From: Nitrospirota bacterium
GTDB taxonomy: Bacteria > Nitrospirota > UBA9217
DNA length: 12,405 nucleotides
Direction: 5' to 3'
Assembly: GCA_013334545.1 (NCBI GenBank)
Contig: JAAXXJ010000066.1
Span: 1 to 12,405, forward strand
The stretch's first letter is position 1. Every line of letters begins with the position of its first letter. This document shows, piece by piece, positions 1 to 7,699 of this stretch. The position numbers and the translations under genes were made by a program. The notes beneath the pieces were generated by a model. It was not told the origin of the DNA. It saw only the letters and a program-made list of their open reading frames with translations, and searched no databases.

Positions 1-2
1 CC

Positions 3-65
3 ATAACGCGCCTCGAGGCTTTCATGCACCAGGCACGGGCGTACCATGGTGCGAAGAAGGTATAG
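3..65 (+). CDS. Possible 3' end of an upstream gene (partial, unidentified)
   Basis: A frame open from the window edge reads about twenty residues (ending EAFMHQARAYHGAKKV) and stops at TAG 63-65. Most third codon positions are G or C, as in the clear genes of this window, which is the only support for coding. The piece is too short to assign to a family. It could equally be chance read-through. If real, the gene lies mostly outside the window and is followed by about 190 noncoding bases before the next gene. Confidence 0.25.
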   Translation: MTRLEAFMHQARAYHGAKKV

Positions 66-253
66 CGAGGCATGATTTTGCCACAGAGGACTCAGAGGGC
101 AGTTCATGAACGCATATTCGCAGGCTAAAGCCTGCGGCTACCAGATGCTGTTCTATTAAGCTGTTTCAAGGAAGCCGCACCCTTTCGAAGGGGACCCGTG
201 ACGTCAGGTGTCATGGGCCCATCCTACATCTGGTCAGTTGAGCGGAGCCGACG
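66..253. other. Noncoding leader with repeats upstream of the PilZ gene
   Basis: No convincing ORF. It contains CCACAGAGGACTCAGAG (81-97), which resembles interspersed CACAGAG-type repeats known from recall in many bacteria. The CGCAGGCT-AA-AGCCTGCG palindrome lies at 119-136, and a second small hairpin CCCTT-TCG-AAGGG lies near 181-193. I looked for a GEMM-type c-di-GMP riboswitch core because the next gene is a c-di-GMP effector and did not find one. A GG-N9-GC pair at 69-81 resembles a sigma-54 element but is one base short in spacing. Confidence 0.5.
119..136. repeat. Palindromic interspersed-type repeat CGCAGGCT-AA-AGCCTGCG
   Basis: Two 8-base arms, CGCAGGCT and AGCCTGCG, are perfect reverse complements around a 2-base centre, followed by GCTACCA. 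From memory, very similar text (a CAGGCTAAAGCCTG core followed by CGGCTACCA) recurs as short intergenic repeats in several bacterial phyla. Only one copy is seen here, so the repeat status rests on recall plus the visible dyad. As RNA it could fold as a compact hairpin, but no U-tract follows, so it is not a classic terminator. Confidence 0.5.
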
Positions 254-934
254 ATGAAAAAAGTGCTGATCACCAATGGCCTGAAAGACCTGTTCCGGGA
301 AAAGGGCAGCTTGTTCGACCGCGCGGAGATCATGGTGCTCGCAGCGGCCACGAACGACGAGATGCTGAAGATCTGCAGAGAGGAAAAGATCGACCTCATC
401 GTCACGCAGCTTGACCTGCCCGGCCTCAGGAGCGAGGAATTCTTCAGGATCATCAGGAAAAGGGATGAACTCAAGGGCCTGTCCACGATCATCTGCTGCG
501 AGGACACCCTCATCAACCGGGAACGCTGCAAACAGTGCAGTCCCAATGCCGTCGTTACCCTGCCGGTCGAGCCTGCCCTCCTTCACCTGAAGGTGCAGCG
601 GTTCCTCAATATCGCACCGAGGATGAACTACCGGGCCGCGCTCGCTATCGGCATTGAAGGCAAGTTCAAGAATACGCCGCTCCAGTTCTGGACGGAAAAT
701 ATCAGCGTCAGCGGGATGCTCATCAAGGCCGAGGAGCCCCTCTCCATAGGCGACGGGATATTTTTCTCTTTTTTTCTTCCCAGCGGAACGCACGTCACCG
801 GATACGGCGAGATCACACGGGTTGAACAGAAGGAAGATACATCCAGTGCTTTTCTGTATGGGATCAAGTTCACAAACATCACGCCGAGCGTCAGATCGGC
901 GATCGAGGCGGAAGCTAAAAAATATAAGCGCTGA
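254..934 (+). CDS. Pseudo-receiver + PilZ domain protein (c-di-GMP effector)
   Basis: 226 residues, cytoplasmic, no membrane segment. Residues 1-118 have the receiver fold pattern. The acidic pocket after strand 1 is missing (KVLITNG instead of a VDD type), and the phospho-acceptor position in strand 3 is Gln52 (IVTQLDLPG), so phosphorylation is not expected. The strand-5 Lys-Pro is also changed (TLPVEP). A Cys-rich stretch (C81, C82, C92, C95, the last two as CKQC) sits in the second half. Residues about 120-220 form a PilZ domain with both c-di-GMP-binding motifs: R123-x3-R127 and N149-x-S151-x2-G154. This predicts a c-di-GMP-responsive protein whose N-terminal domain serves protein contact rather than phosphotransfer. 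The start is supported by AGCGGAG six bases upstream of ATG 254. The partner is unknown; motility or chemotaxis control is plausible from the neighbours. Confidence 0.88.
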   Translation: MKKVLITNGLKDLFREKGSLFDRAEIMVLAAATNDEMLKICREEKIDLIVTQLDLPGLRSEEFFRIIRKRDELKGLSTIICCEDTLINRERCKQCSPNAVVTLPVEPALLHLKVQRFLNIAPRMNYRAALAIGIEGKFKNTPLQFWTENISVSGMLIKAEEPLSIGDGIFFSFFLPSGTHVTGYGEITRVEQKEDTSSAFLYGIKFTNITPSVRSAIEAEAKKYKR

Positions 935-988
935 TCGCACGGACAGTTATGCATTATCGCGCCTCATATCAGGAGGCCGGATCAAAAA

Positions 989-1150
989 GTGGCGCAATGC
1001 TGTCAGAAGGACGGGTCGAAGCTGAGTGCCGGTGTTGTGACCGAAGATGGTTCCATGCAGCAGAAGGGTGCCAATCTCAGCATGTCGATCAAGAACATGA
1101 AATCGCTCGACAACACGAATGATCCCCGGTTCTGCATCGGGAAAAAATGA
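989..1150 (+). CDS. Small hypothetical ORF, 53 aa
   Basis: GTG at 989 with CAGGAGG at 970-976 (spacing of 12 bases, longer than ideal), ending TGA 1148-1150. The frame has mostly G/C third positions like neighbouring genes. The product is polar with three Cys (QCCQ near the N-terminus and FCIGKK at the C-terminus). I recognise no family. It is in the same frame as the PilZ gene, whose stop is 934, and the frame between them is open, so it might be a remnant of a longer gene rather than a complete small protein. It precedes the next gene by 63 bases and could be cotranscribed. Coding status is uncertain. Confidence 0.35.
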   Translation: MAQCCQKDGSKLSAGVVTEDGSMQQKGANLSMSIKNMKSLDNTNDPRFCIGKK

Positions 1151-1213
1151 CGAGGAGGACCATAGCCTGGATCAAAATCTTACAGGCTCTGTCCGGGGCA
1201 TGAGGAGGGAACC

Positions 1214-1618
1214 ATGGTCCAGAATAAGATCGTCGTGCGCTTCCAAAACGGGTTCGTCATGAAGGGTTTCACCGCCGATTTCATGCCGAACAGGGATGTG
1301 CTCCACCTCACACCGGGCAATGCGCAGCCGGGATCGCCGCCGTTGAAGGTCTATATCAAGGACTGCAAGGCCCTGTTCTTCGTCAAGGACTTCGAGGGCG
1401 ACCCCACATACAACGAAAAAAAGGAGTTCGATCCGACGAGGAACCTGGGCGGCCGGAAGATCAAGGTGGTCTTCAAGGACAACGAGACCCTGATCGGGAC
1501 GACCCAGGGCTATCAGCCCGACAGACCGGGGTTCTTCGTTTTTCCCGCCGATCCCAAGTCGAACAACGACCGCAGTTTCGTGGTCTCCACAGCGACGAAG
1601 CAAGTGTCGTTCATCTGA
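1214..1618 (+). CDS. DUF6982-like protein
   Basis: 134 residues, no signal peptide or membrane segment. Composition suggests a small beta-rich domain: N-terminal KIVVRFQNGFVMKGFTADF, then a strand ending DVLHLTP, then VYIKDCKALFFVKDFEGDP, and a second half with KIKVVFKDNETLIGTTQGY. I recall this pattern (gene for a 'VxVRFxDGxxxKGxTxDFxPxxxxFHLTP...LKxxFFVxDFxGDP' protein) from proteins labelled DUF6982, often near PilZ or signalling genes in Geobacter-like and Nitrospirota genomes. The biochemical role is unknown. ATG 1214 is preceded by GAGGAGGG at 1202-1209, an excellent Shine-Dalgarno sequence. Its place downstream of a PilZ protein fits a signalling role, but that is inference. Confidence 0.72.
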   Translation: MVQNKIVVRFQNGFVMKGFTADFMPNRDVLHLTPGNAQPGSPPLKVYIKDCKALFFVKDFEGDPTYNEKKEFDPTRNLGGRKIKVVFKDNETLIGTTQGYQPDRPGFFVFPADPKSNNDRSFVVSTATKQVSFI

Positions 1619-1712
1619 CGAAAAGGACGGAGCGGCAAGGATCAGATGGGATCGGACGTGAATCTGTAGTTATCGAAAACCTGCCGCGAGTTTACCATCC
1701 CGAGGAGATTTT

Positions 1713-2954
1713 GTGGAGCACCGTCCCGCCAGCACCTTCCGCCGCGTCTTCAGCCTGCCGGTCATCGTGGCCGCACTCGGCTACTTCGTCGACATCTACG
1801 ACCTGGTGCTCTTCAGCATCGTGCGGGTGCCGAGCCTCAAGTCGCTCGGTGTCTCGGGTAAGGAGCTGACCGACTACGGCGTTGACCTCCTGAACATGCA
1901 GATGGCGGGCATGCTGGTCGGCGGGATCATCTGGGGCATCCTGGGCGACCGGAAGGGCAGGCTCAAGATCATGTTCGGTTCGATCTTCCTGTACTCCATC
2001 GCGAACATGGCGAACGGGATGATCTCGTCGATCCCGGCCTACTACGCCCTGCGTTTCATCGCCGGCATCGGCCTTGCCGGGGAGCTGGGCGCGGGGATCA
2101 CACTCGTTTCCGAGGTGCTGCACAAGAGCGTTCGGGGCTACGGCACCATGCTCGTGGCGTCCGTGGGCGTGTCCGGCGCAATCCTGGCGAACATGATCGC
2201 CAAAGCCTACGACTGGCGGGTCGCCTTCATCATCGGCGGCATCCTCGGCCTGCTCCTGCTCATCACGCGACTGCGCGTGGCAGAGTCAGGCATGTTCCGC
2301 GCCATGGAAGAGAAGACAGCTATGGACAGGGGCAGGATGCTCGCGCTCTTCACGGACCGGAAGCGCTTCTTCCGCTATCTCAACTCGATCCTGATCGGCG
2401 TCCCGATCTGGTTCGTCGTCGGCATCCTGATCACCTTCTCGCCCGAGTTCGCGAAGTCCTTCGGCACGACCGGGCCGGTCTCGGCAGGGAACGCGGTGAT
2501 GTTCTGCTATCTCGGGCTCATCTTCGGCGACCTGTCGAGCGGCCTACTGAGCCAGGTCCTGAGGAGCAGGAAGAAGGTGATCTTCCTCTATATGCTCCTG
2601 ACCATCGGGGCAGTGGCCTGCTACTTCCTGCAGGGCAGCCGCAGCCCGGAGTTCTTCTACGGCGTGTGCTGCGCGCTCGGTTTCAGCGTCGGTTACTGGG
2701 CCGTCTTCGTGACGGTTGCCGCCGAACAGTTCGGCACGAACCTGCGCGCTACCGTCGCCACGACGGTGCCCAACTTCGTACGCGGCATGGTCGTGCCCAT
2801 CACCCTGCTGTTCCAGTATTTCAAGCCGGACCTCGGCCTCGAAGGAAGCGCCCTGACTGTCGGGACCATCTGCACGATCGCCGCGTTCGTCGCGCTGGCG
2901 TCGCTGGAGGAAACGTTCCACAAGGACCTGGACTATTTCGAGGAGTTCCTGTAG
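1713..2954 (+). CDS. MFS transporter, about 12 membrane segments, substrate unknown
   Basis: 413 residues starting at GTG 1713, with GAGGAG at 1702-1707 five bases upstream. Major facilitator superfamily features: the loop 2-3 motif G-I-L-G-D-R-K-G-R at residues 75-83, a charged RFIAGIGLAGELGAG helix 4 region from R114, and DWRVAFIIGG before helix 6. The hydrophobic pattern gives two six-helix halves with a polar central loop near residues 195-220 (AMEEKTAMDRGRM). It should sit in the inner membrane and move a small solute, probably by proton symport. The closest general type by feel is the sugar/metabolite:H+ symporter group, but the substrate cannot be read from sequence. The C-terminus ends in an acidic tail. 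It lies alone between signalling genes; any link to them is not shown. A 131-base gap follows. Confidence 0.9.
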   Translation: MEHRPASTFRRVFSLPVIVAALGYFVDIYDLVLFSIVRVPSLKSLGVSGKELTDYGVDLLNMQMAGMLVGGIIWGILGDRKGRLKIMFGSIFLYSIANMANGMISSIPAYYALRFIAGIGLAGELGAGITLVSEVLHKSVRGYGTMLVASVGVSGAILANMIAKAYDWRVAFIIGGILGLLLLITRLRVAESGMFRAMEEKTAMDRGRMLALFTDRKRFFRYLNSILIGVPIWFVVGILITFSPEFAKSFGTTGPVSAGNAVMFCYLGLIFGDLSSGLLSQVLRSRKKVIFLYMLLTIGAVACYFLQGSRSPEFFYGVCCALGFSVGYWAVFVTVAAEQFGTNLRATVATTVPNFVRGMVVPITLLFQYFKPDLGLEGSALTVGTICTIAAFVALASLEETFHKDLDYFEEFL

Positions 2955-2999
2955 GGTTTTAATGGAAATAAAGGGCATTGGATCAAGGCGGATAGATCC

Positions 3000-3015
3000 C
3001 GGTGCATTCCCTGCA
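3000..3015 (+). promoter_or_regulatory. Weak sigma-54-like element upstream of the kinase-activator operon
   Basis: CGGTGCATTCCCTGCA has the GG-N10-GC spacing (GG 3001-3002, GC 3013-3014) and a good TGCA at the -12 end, but the -24 half (CGGTGC) departs from TGGCAC at three positions. If used, transcription would start near 3026, 60 bases before ATG 3086, suggesting autoregulation by the operon's own activator. No GTCTCA-N4-TGAGAC palindrome was seen nearby, which argues against it. The match could be chance. Confidence 0.22.
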
Positions 3016-3085
3016 TCCTTGTAACCTTGATCTTGCCAAGCCGCTCTTATCACTGTCCAATCGCCTTTCGTCTTTTGCTTGATCT

Positions 3086-6000
3086 ATGAACGATAAACAA
3101 AAGAAGAAGCCATCAACGAGGAAGCGTGGCACGACCGCATCGCCGTCCCTGTTAAAGCGGAAGGTCGGCGCGAGAAAACCAGCGTCCGCATCGAGGGCGA
3201 AGCGGATCGTGTCCCCGCGGGACCTCGAGGCCCTGTTCCACGGGACCTTCGACCTTATTACGCTCGGGATCGGGCTTCTGGCTCCGCGCGGCCGCTGGAT
3301 CCGGGCCAACGAGACGCTCTGCGAGATCGTCGGTTACAGCAGGAAGGAACTGCTTGCAAGGTCCCTCCTGGACATCACCCATCCCGAGGACATCACGGAT
3401 GTTCAGACCAGCTTGCACGAGGTCCTCATGGGCGGAACTCAGGCCCGGTCGCTCGAGATCCGTGCGGTCCGAAAGGACGGCTTTCCGGTCTGGATCAGCC
3501 TGACGCTGTCGCCGGTGCGATATGCTGCAGGCCGTCTCCGGCATTTTGCTGTGGCCGTAGAGGAGATCGGCAACCGCAGGCGGATGGAGGACGGGCTCCG
3601 GCTCTTCCGGACCGCCGTGCAGTCCCTTCCGCTCGGGATCACTATTGCCGACCTGGACGGCAAGATCATCTTCATGAACGCCGCCGAGGCAATGATGCAC
3701 GGCTACACCGTGGACGAACTGCTCGGCAGGGACGTGCGCCTGCTTGCGCCGCCAATGCGGCGGAACGAGCCGACCCTCCGGGAGCTTATGGCCCGGAACC
3801 TCATCGGGAGCAGCCCTTTCACGCGGGAGGCAGTGAACATCCGGCGCGACGGCACGCTGTTCCCGGTGACCATCAGCTCGGTGCCGGTTCGCGACATGCG
3901 GGGTACGCCGCTCGGGCTGATCAGCGTGTCCGAGGACATCACGGACCGGCGGAACATGATCGAGGCCTTGCAGGAATCGGAGCAGCGGTACCGAGGTCTC
4001 TTTGAAAGCGCCAGCGACGCCATCGTCGTTGCCGACGGGGGGACCGGCATTCTGACGGACTGCAACGCGAAGGCCTGTGAGCTTTTGGGCGCGATCCGGG
4101 ACGAGATCATCGGCATGCACCAGACCAGGCTCCACCCGCCCGAGCAGGAAGCGGAGTACCGCCAGCGTTTCAGCGAGGTGAACGAGCAGCAGCGGACAGG
4201 GATATCCGCTGACAGCATCGTTTGCCGGAAGGACGGGAAGCGCGTCTGGGTCGACATCAGCTCGAGCGTCTTCGAGAGCGGCGGCCGGAGATTCATCATG
4301 GAGGTCTTTCGTGATGTGACCCAGCGCAAAATTGCCGAGGAGCAGCAGGTCCTGTGGGTGAACCAGCTTCGGGAAAGCGAGACGCGGTTCCGCGAACTGG
4401 CCGACCTCCTGCCTCAGCCGGTCTTCGAGACGAACGTGCATGGTGTCCTTCGATTCGTGAACCGCAGCGCCCTGGAGCGGTTCGGCTACGGCCTCGAAGA
4501 CCTGGCCGGCGGCCTGCACGCCCTGCATATGATCGCGCCTGACGACCGCGAGCGGGCGCTTGATATCATCCAGCGGCTTTTCCGGGGCGAGCGGACCGGC
4601 GCGAACGAGTACCAGGCGGTCCATAAGGATGGCACGACGTTCCCCGTCATCATCACTTCGTCCCTGATCTCCCGGAACGGGAAGCCCGCAGGGCTGCGGG
4701 GCATCATCACGGACATCACGGACCGGAAGCGGACGGAAGAGGAGGTGCGCCGGAGCCGCGAGCGGCTCCAGCTCCTTATCGACCGGATGCCGTTAGGGTT
4801 CATCTTTTGGAACCGGGAATTCAGTGTCGAGCTCTGGAATCCCGCCGCGGAGACGATCTTCGGCTATTCGGCGCACGAGGCCATCGGAAAGCACGCTGAG
4901 GAACTGATCGTGCCGCCGGAGGCACGCGACCACGTGGCGGCCGTGTGGATGCGGCTCCTCACGGGGGATACGACCGCGCACAGCGAGAACGAGAACGTGA
5001 CCCGGGACGGCAGAAAGATCTTCTGCAGCTGGTACAATACGCCGCTCCGGTCTACCGACGGGACCGTCACCGGCGCGCTGTCCATGGTCCAGGACGTTAC
5101 CGAGCGCAGGAAGATCGAGAACGCCATCTCCCAGGCCAAGCAGGACTGGGAGAACACGTTCGACACCATTACCGACATGATCACGATCCATGACGAGAAC
5201 TTCAACATCATCCGGTCGAACAAGGCTGCCGCCCAGATCCTTGGCCTCTCCTGGCTCGAGATAGGGAAGGCCAAATGCTACCAGATGTACCATGGCACCG
5301 ATTGTCCGCCTGAGAACTGCCCGAGCTGCCGGAGCCTGGTCTCGGGAGAACCGAGCGTCCACGAGCTGTATGAACCCCATCTCGGCAAGCATCTCGAGAT
5401 CCGCGCCATCCCGCGCGTTGAACCGGGCGGGAGGATGGTTGGCCTGATCCACGTGGTGCGGGACATCACCGAACGCAAGCGGGCCGAGGAAGAGAAGGCG
5501 AAGCTGGAAGCGCGGCTCCGGGAGGCTCAGAAGATGGAAGTGATCGGGAGCCTGGCTGGCGGCGTGGCCCACGAGGTCCGGAACCCGCTGAACGCCATCA
5601 TGGCGCTCACCGACGCGCTGGACCAGGAGGTGGGCGGCAATCCCGAATACAAGACCTTCATGATGCACATGCGGACGCAGGTGGACCGGCTGACGGCGCT
5701 CATGAACGATCTCCTGGAGCTCGGCAAACCCGTGGAGCAGTCAAAGCTGCGCGCCGAGCCCCTGGCGGAGATCGTAGCGATCTCCGTGGACGCCTGGAAG
5801 CAGTCGAAGCACGGAAAGGGCCGGGAGGTCGTGGCATCCCTGGTCGGGCCCGCGGAAAGGACCTACATCCTTGCCGACGCCAAAAAGCTCCAGCAGGTGT
5901 TCATCAACCTGCTGGACAACGCGGCGCAGCACAGCCCCGAAGGCTCGCCGGTCCGCATCGAGGTCCCGCCACCGGCGGGCGGGAAGGCCGAGGTGCGCGT

Positions 6001-6208
6001 GGTTGATCAGGGCGCCGGCATCCCGGCAGACATCCTGCCGCGCGTCTTCGACACCTTTTTCACCACGCGCCGAGGCGGCACCGGCCTGGGTCTCAGCATC
6101 GTGAAGCACATCATCGAGAAGCACGGCGGGACCATCAACCTCGCGAACAACGACCCGCAGCCGGGATGCACGGTCTCGGTCGTGCTGCCGGTCCTGGAGG
6201 AGATGTGA
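3086..6208 (+). CDS. Six-PAS cytoplasmic sensor histidine kinase (NtrB-like)
   Basis: 1040 residues, no membrane segment, with a Lys/Arg-rich N-terminus (1-41). Six PAS domains follow in tandem: about 47-160, 169-290, 298-415, 430-548, 557-676 and 685-800. Most end in the PAC signature DITxRK/R. PAS6 is distinct: it holds C731, H736, C740, C745 and C748 in a compact cluster (CYQMYHGTDC...CPSC), a possible metal or redox site. The HisKA dimerisation box has phospho-acceptor His829 in GGVAHEVRNPL. The ATPase domain shows N945 (N box), D974-x-G-x-G (G1) and GGTGLGL at 997-1003 (G2). The stop overlaps the downstream activator start as TGATG, so the two are translationally coupled and surely cognate. 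ATG 3086 is the first start after an in-frame TGA at 3080 and lacks a clear Shine-Dalgarno sequence, so GTG 3209 remains possible. Signals are likely soluble or redox cues, unidentified. Confidence 0.93.
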   Translation: MNDKQKKKPSTRKRGTTASPSLLKRKVGARKPASASRAKRIVSPRDLEALFHGTFDLITLGIGLLAPRGRWIRANETLCEIVGYSRKELLARSLLDITHPEDITDVQTSLHEVLMGGTQARSLEIRAVRKDGFPVWISLTLSPVRYAAGRLRHFAVAVEEIGNRRRMEDGLRLFRTAVQSLPLGITIADLDGKIIFMNAAEAMMHGYTVDELLGRDVRLLAPPMRRNEPTLRELMARNLIGSSPFTREAVNIRRDGTLFPVTISSVPVRDMRGTPLGLISVSEDITDRRNMIEALQESEQRYRGLFESASDAIVVADGGTGILTDCNAKACELLGAIRDEIIGMHQTRLHPPEQEAEYRQRFSEVNEQQRTGISADSIVCRKDGKRVWVDISSSVFESGGRRFIMEVFRDVTQRKIAEEQQVLWVNQLRESETRFRELADLLPQPVFETNVHGVLRFVNRSALERFGYGLEDLAGGLHALHMIAPDDRERALDIIQRLFRGERTGANEYQAVHKDGTTFPVIITSSLISRNGKPAGLRGIITDITDRKRTEEEVRRSRERLQLLIDRMPLGFIFWNREFSVELWNPAAETIFGYSAHEAIGKHAEELIVPPEARDHVAAVWMRLLTGDTTAHSENENVTRDGRKIFCSWYNTPLRSTDGTVTGALSMVQDVTERRKIENAISQAKQDWENTFDTITDMITIHDENFNIIRSNKAAAQILGLSWLEIGKAKCYQMYHGTDCPPENCPSCRSLVSGEPSVHELYEPHLGKHLEIRAIPRVEPGGRMVGLIHVVRDITERKRAEEEKAKLEARLREAQKMEVIGSLAGGVAHEVRNPLNAIMALTDALDQEVGGNPEYKTFMMHMRTQVDRLTALMNDLLELGKPVEQSKLRAEPLAEIVAISVDAWKQSKHGKGREVVASLVGPAERTYILADAKKLQQVFINLLDNAAQHSPEGSPVRIEVPPPAGGKAEVRVVDQGAGIPADILPRVFDTFFTTRRGGTGLGLSIVKHIIEKHGGTINLANNDPQPGCTVSVVLPVLEEM

Positions 6209-7530
6209 TGACCGCAAAGACCATCCTGATGGTGGACGACGAACCGGCGGTGCTGTTCGGCTATGCCCGGTACTTCGCGAAGGCGGGGTACGAGACCGCC
6301 GAGGCCGGAACACTTGCCGAGGCCCGCAGGGCGGTAACATCCCGCAGGTTCGACGCGGTCCTGCTGGACCTGAACCTCCCGGACGGGAACGGCCTCGAGT
6401 GGATCCGGTCGCTCCGTGAGGAACAGCCCGAGATCGCCATCATCGTCATTACCGGCCAGGGTGATGTTCCCACGGCCGTCGAGGCGATGCGGCTCGGGGC
6501 CGATAACTTCCTGGTGAAGCCTGTGGACATGGACGGGCTCCATGTTTTTTTACGTAAAAGCCTTGAGCTTTCCGCGCTCCGGCGGTCCGACCGGTTGACG
6601 CAGCGTCTGAAGAAGCAGGACGAGGAGCCCTGCTTCGGCCAGAGCCCCGCCATGGACAAGGTCAGGGAGGGCCTGGCCCTCATGGCGGAGAACGATTCCC
6701 CCGTGATACTGCAGGGCGAGACCGGGACCGGCAAAGGCGTCTGCGCGCGCTGGATCCACGGACACAGCGGCCGGAAGACCGGGCCGCTGCTCGATCTCAA
6801 CTGCTCCACGCTTCAGGGCGACCTTCTTGCCAGCGAACTCTTCGGCCACGCCAAAGGGGCCTTCACGTCAGCGCACCAGAACAAGCAGGGCCTGATCGAG
6901 GTCGCCGACGGGGGGACCCTGTTCCTCGATGAGATCGGCGACATGGACCTGCCGGTGCAGGCACAGCTCCTCAAGGTCATCGAGGAGAAGACCTACCGGC
7001 GGCTTGGCGAGACCCACAGCCGGCAGAGCGATTTCCGCCTTATCTGCGCCACGAACCGCGATCTCGCCGACGAGGTGAAGAAGGGACGGTTCCGGAACGA
7101 CCTCTTCTTCCGCATCAACCTCTTCCCGATCATGCTGCCGCCGCTCCGTGAGCGTCCCGCAGATATCGCCGAGCTCGTCGAACACTTCCTGTCGCGTTCA
7201 GGATACACGGTCGATCGGGTCCCCGCCGAGGTGATGGACCTGCTGCGGTCCTATACCTGGCCCGGGAACGTACGCGAGCTCAAGAACGTGATGGAGCGGG
7301 CCGTGCTGCTTGCCCGCGGCGGAGCACTTGCGCCGGAGCACTTCCCGGGGATCGGCGCTGGCGAGACCGGCGGTCAAAAGCGGCCGAAGGGCCTGAAGGA
7401 CCTCGAGAAGGAATATCTCCAGACCCTCATCAGCGAATCGGGCGGCGACATGAAGAAGGTCGCCGATGCGCTCGAGGTTTCCCGCGCGACCCTCTACCGG
7501 AAGCTGAAGGAGCTGCGGGAAGGCAGGTAA
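6208..7530 (+). CDS. NtrC-family sigma-54-dependent response regulator
   Basis: 440 residues. Start set at ATG 6208 (GGAGGAG at 6196-6202, TGATG overlap with the kinase) rather than ATG 6166, which would add 14 unrelated residues before the receiver. Receiver 1-120: D10-D11 acidic pocket, phospho-acceptor D54 (LLDLNLPDG), conserved VITGQG and VKPVD. AAA+ domain about 147-370: Walker A GETGTGKG 170-177, sigma-54 contact loop GAFTSA 217-222, Walker B TLFLDEIGD with D241-E242, and FRNDLFFRIN, PPLRER, WPGNVREL motifs. A Fis-type helix-turn-helix at about 410-436 (KKVADALEVSRATLYRKL) binds DNA. Expected role: on phosphorylation by the adjacent kinase it oligomerises at upstream palindromes and uses ATP to open sigma-54 promoters. 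GAFTSA differs from canonical GAFTGA. A run of seven T (6545-6551) and TTA/CGT codons stand out from neighbouring codon use. The best candidate target is the promoter at 8010. Confidence 0.95.
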   Translation: MTAKTILMVDDEPAVLFGYARYFAKAGYETAEAGTLAEARRAVTSRRFDAVLLDLNLPDGNGLEWIRSLREEQPEIAIIVITGQGDVPTAVEAMRLGADNFLVKPVDMDGLHVFLRKSLELSALRRSDRLTQRLKKQDEEPCFGQSPAMDKVREGLALMAENDSPVILQGETGTGKGVCARWIHGHSGRKTGPLLDLNCSTLQGDLLASELFGHAKGAFTSAHQNKQGLIEVADGGTLFLDEIGDMDLPVQAQLLKVIEEKTYRRLGETHSRQSDFRLICATNRDLADEVKKGRFRNDLFFRINLFPIMLPPLRERPADIAELVEHFLSRSGYTVDRVPAEVMDLLRSYTWPGNVRELKNVMERAVLLARGGALAPEHFPGIGAGETGGQKRPKGLKDLEKEYLQTLISESGGDMKKVADALEVSRATLYRKLKELREGR

Positions 7531-7699
7531 GCGAATGAGGGCGGTGAACGATGCAAGAGGGAGCTGAAATGTCTCGGTTAGGCTTTCCTTTTCACAACCG
7601 CGAAGCACGCCGGGGAAACTGGTCCTCGATCCTCGGTGAACAATAATGTTGAGGTCTCGTAAGAGAATCAACAATCAACCTTGTTGTGACCCCATTCTT

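Noticed and set aside
69..81. Sigma-54 element GG-CATGATTTT-GC upstream of the PilZ gene
   Set aside because: Spacing is GG-N9-GC, one base short of the strict ten, and there are no activator palindromes nearby.
66..253. c-di-GMP (GEMM) riboswitch upstream of the PilZ gene
   Set aside because: The leader has small hairpins, but the conserved GEMM core segments are absent.
224..940. Long - strand ORF opposite the PilZ gene (238 aa)
   Set aside because: It is the antisense shadow of a clear REC-PilZ gene in GC-rich DNA, with no recognisable domain and no supporting ribosome binding site.
3152..4624. 490-residue - strand ORF opposite the kinase
   Set aside because: The + strand shows consecutive PAS domains with conserved motifs; the antisense product is of shadow composition rich in His, Arg, Pro and Asp.
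7652..7663. TCTC-GTAA-GAGA dyad as a third activator site
   Set aside because: The arms are two bases closer together than in the two matched sites, and it lies upstream of the REP-like pair, far from the promoter.
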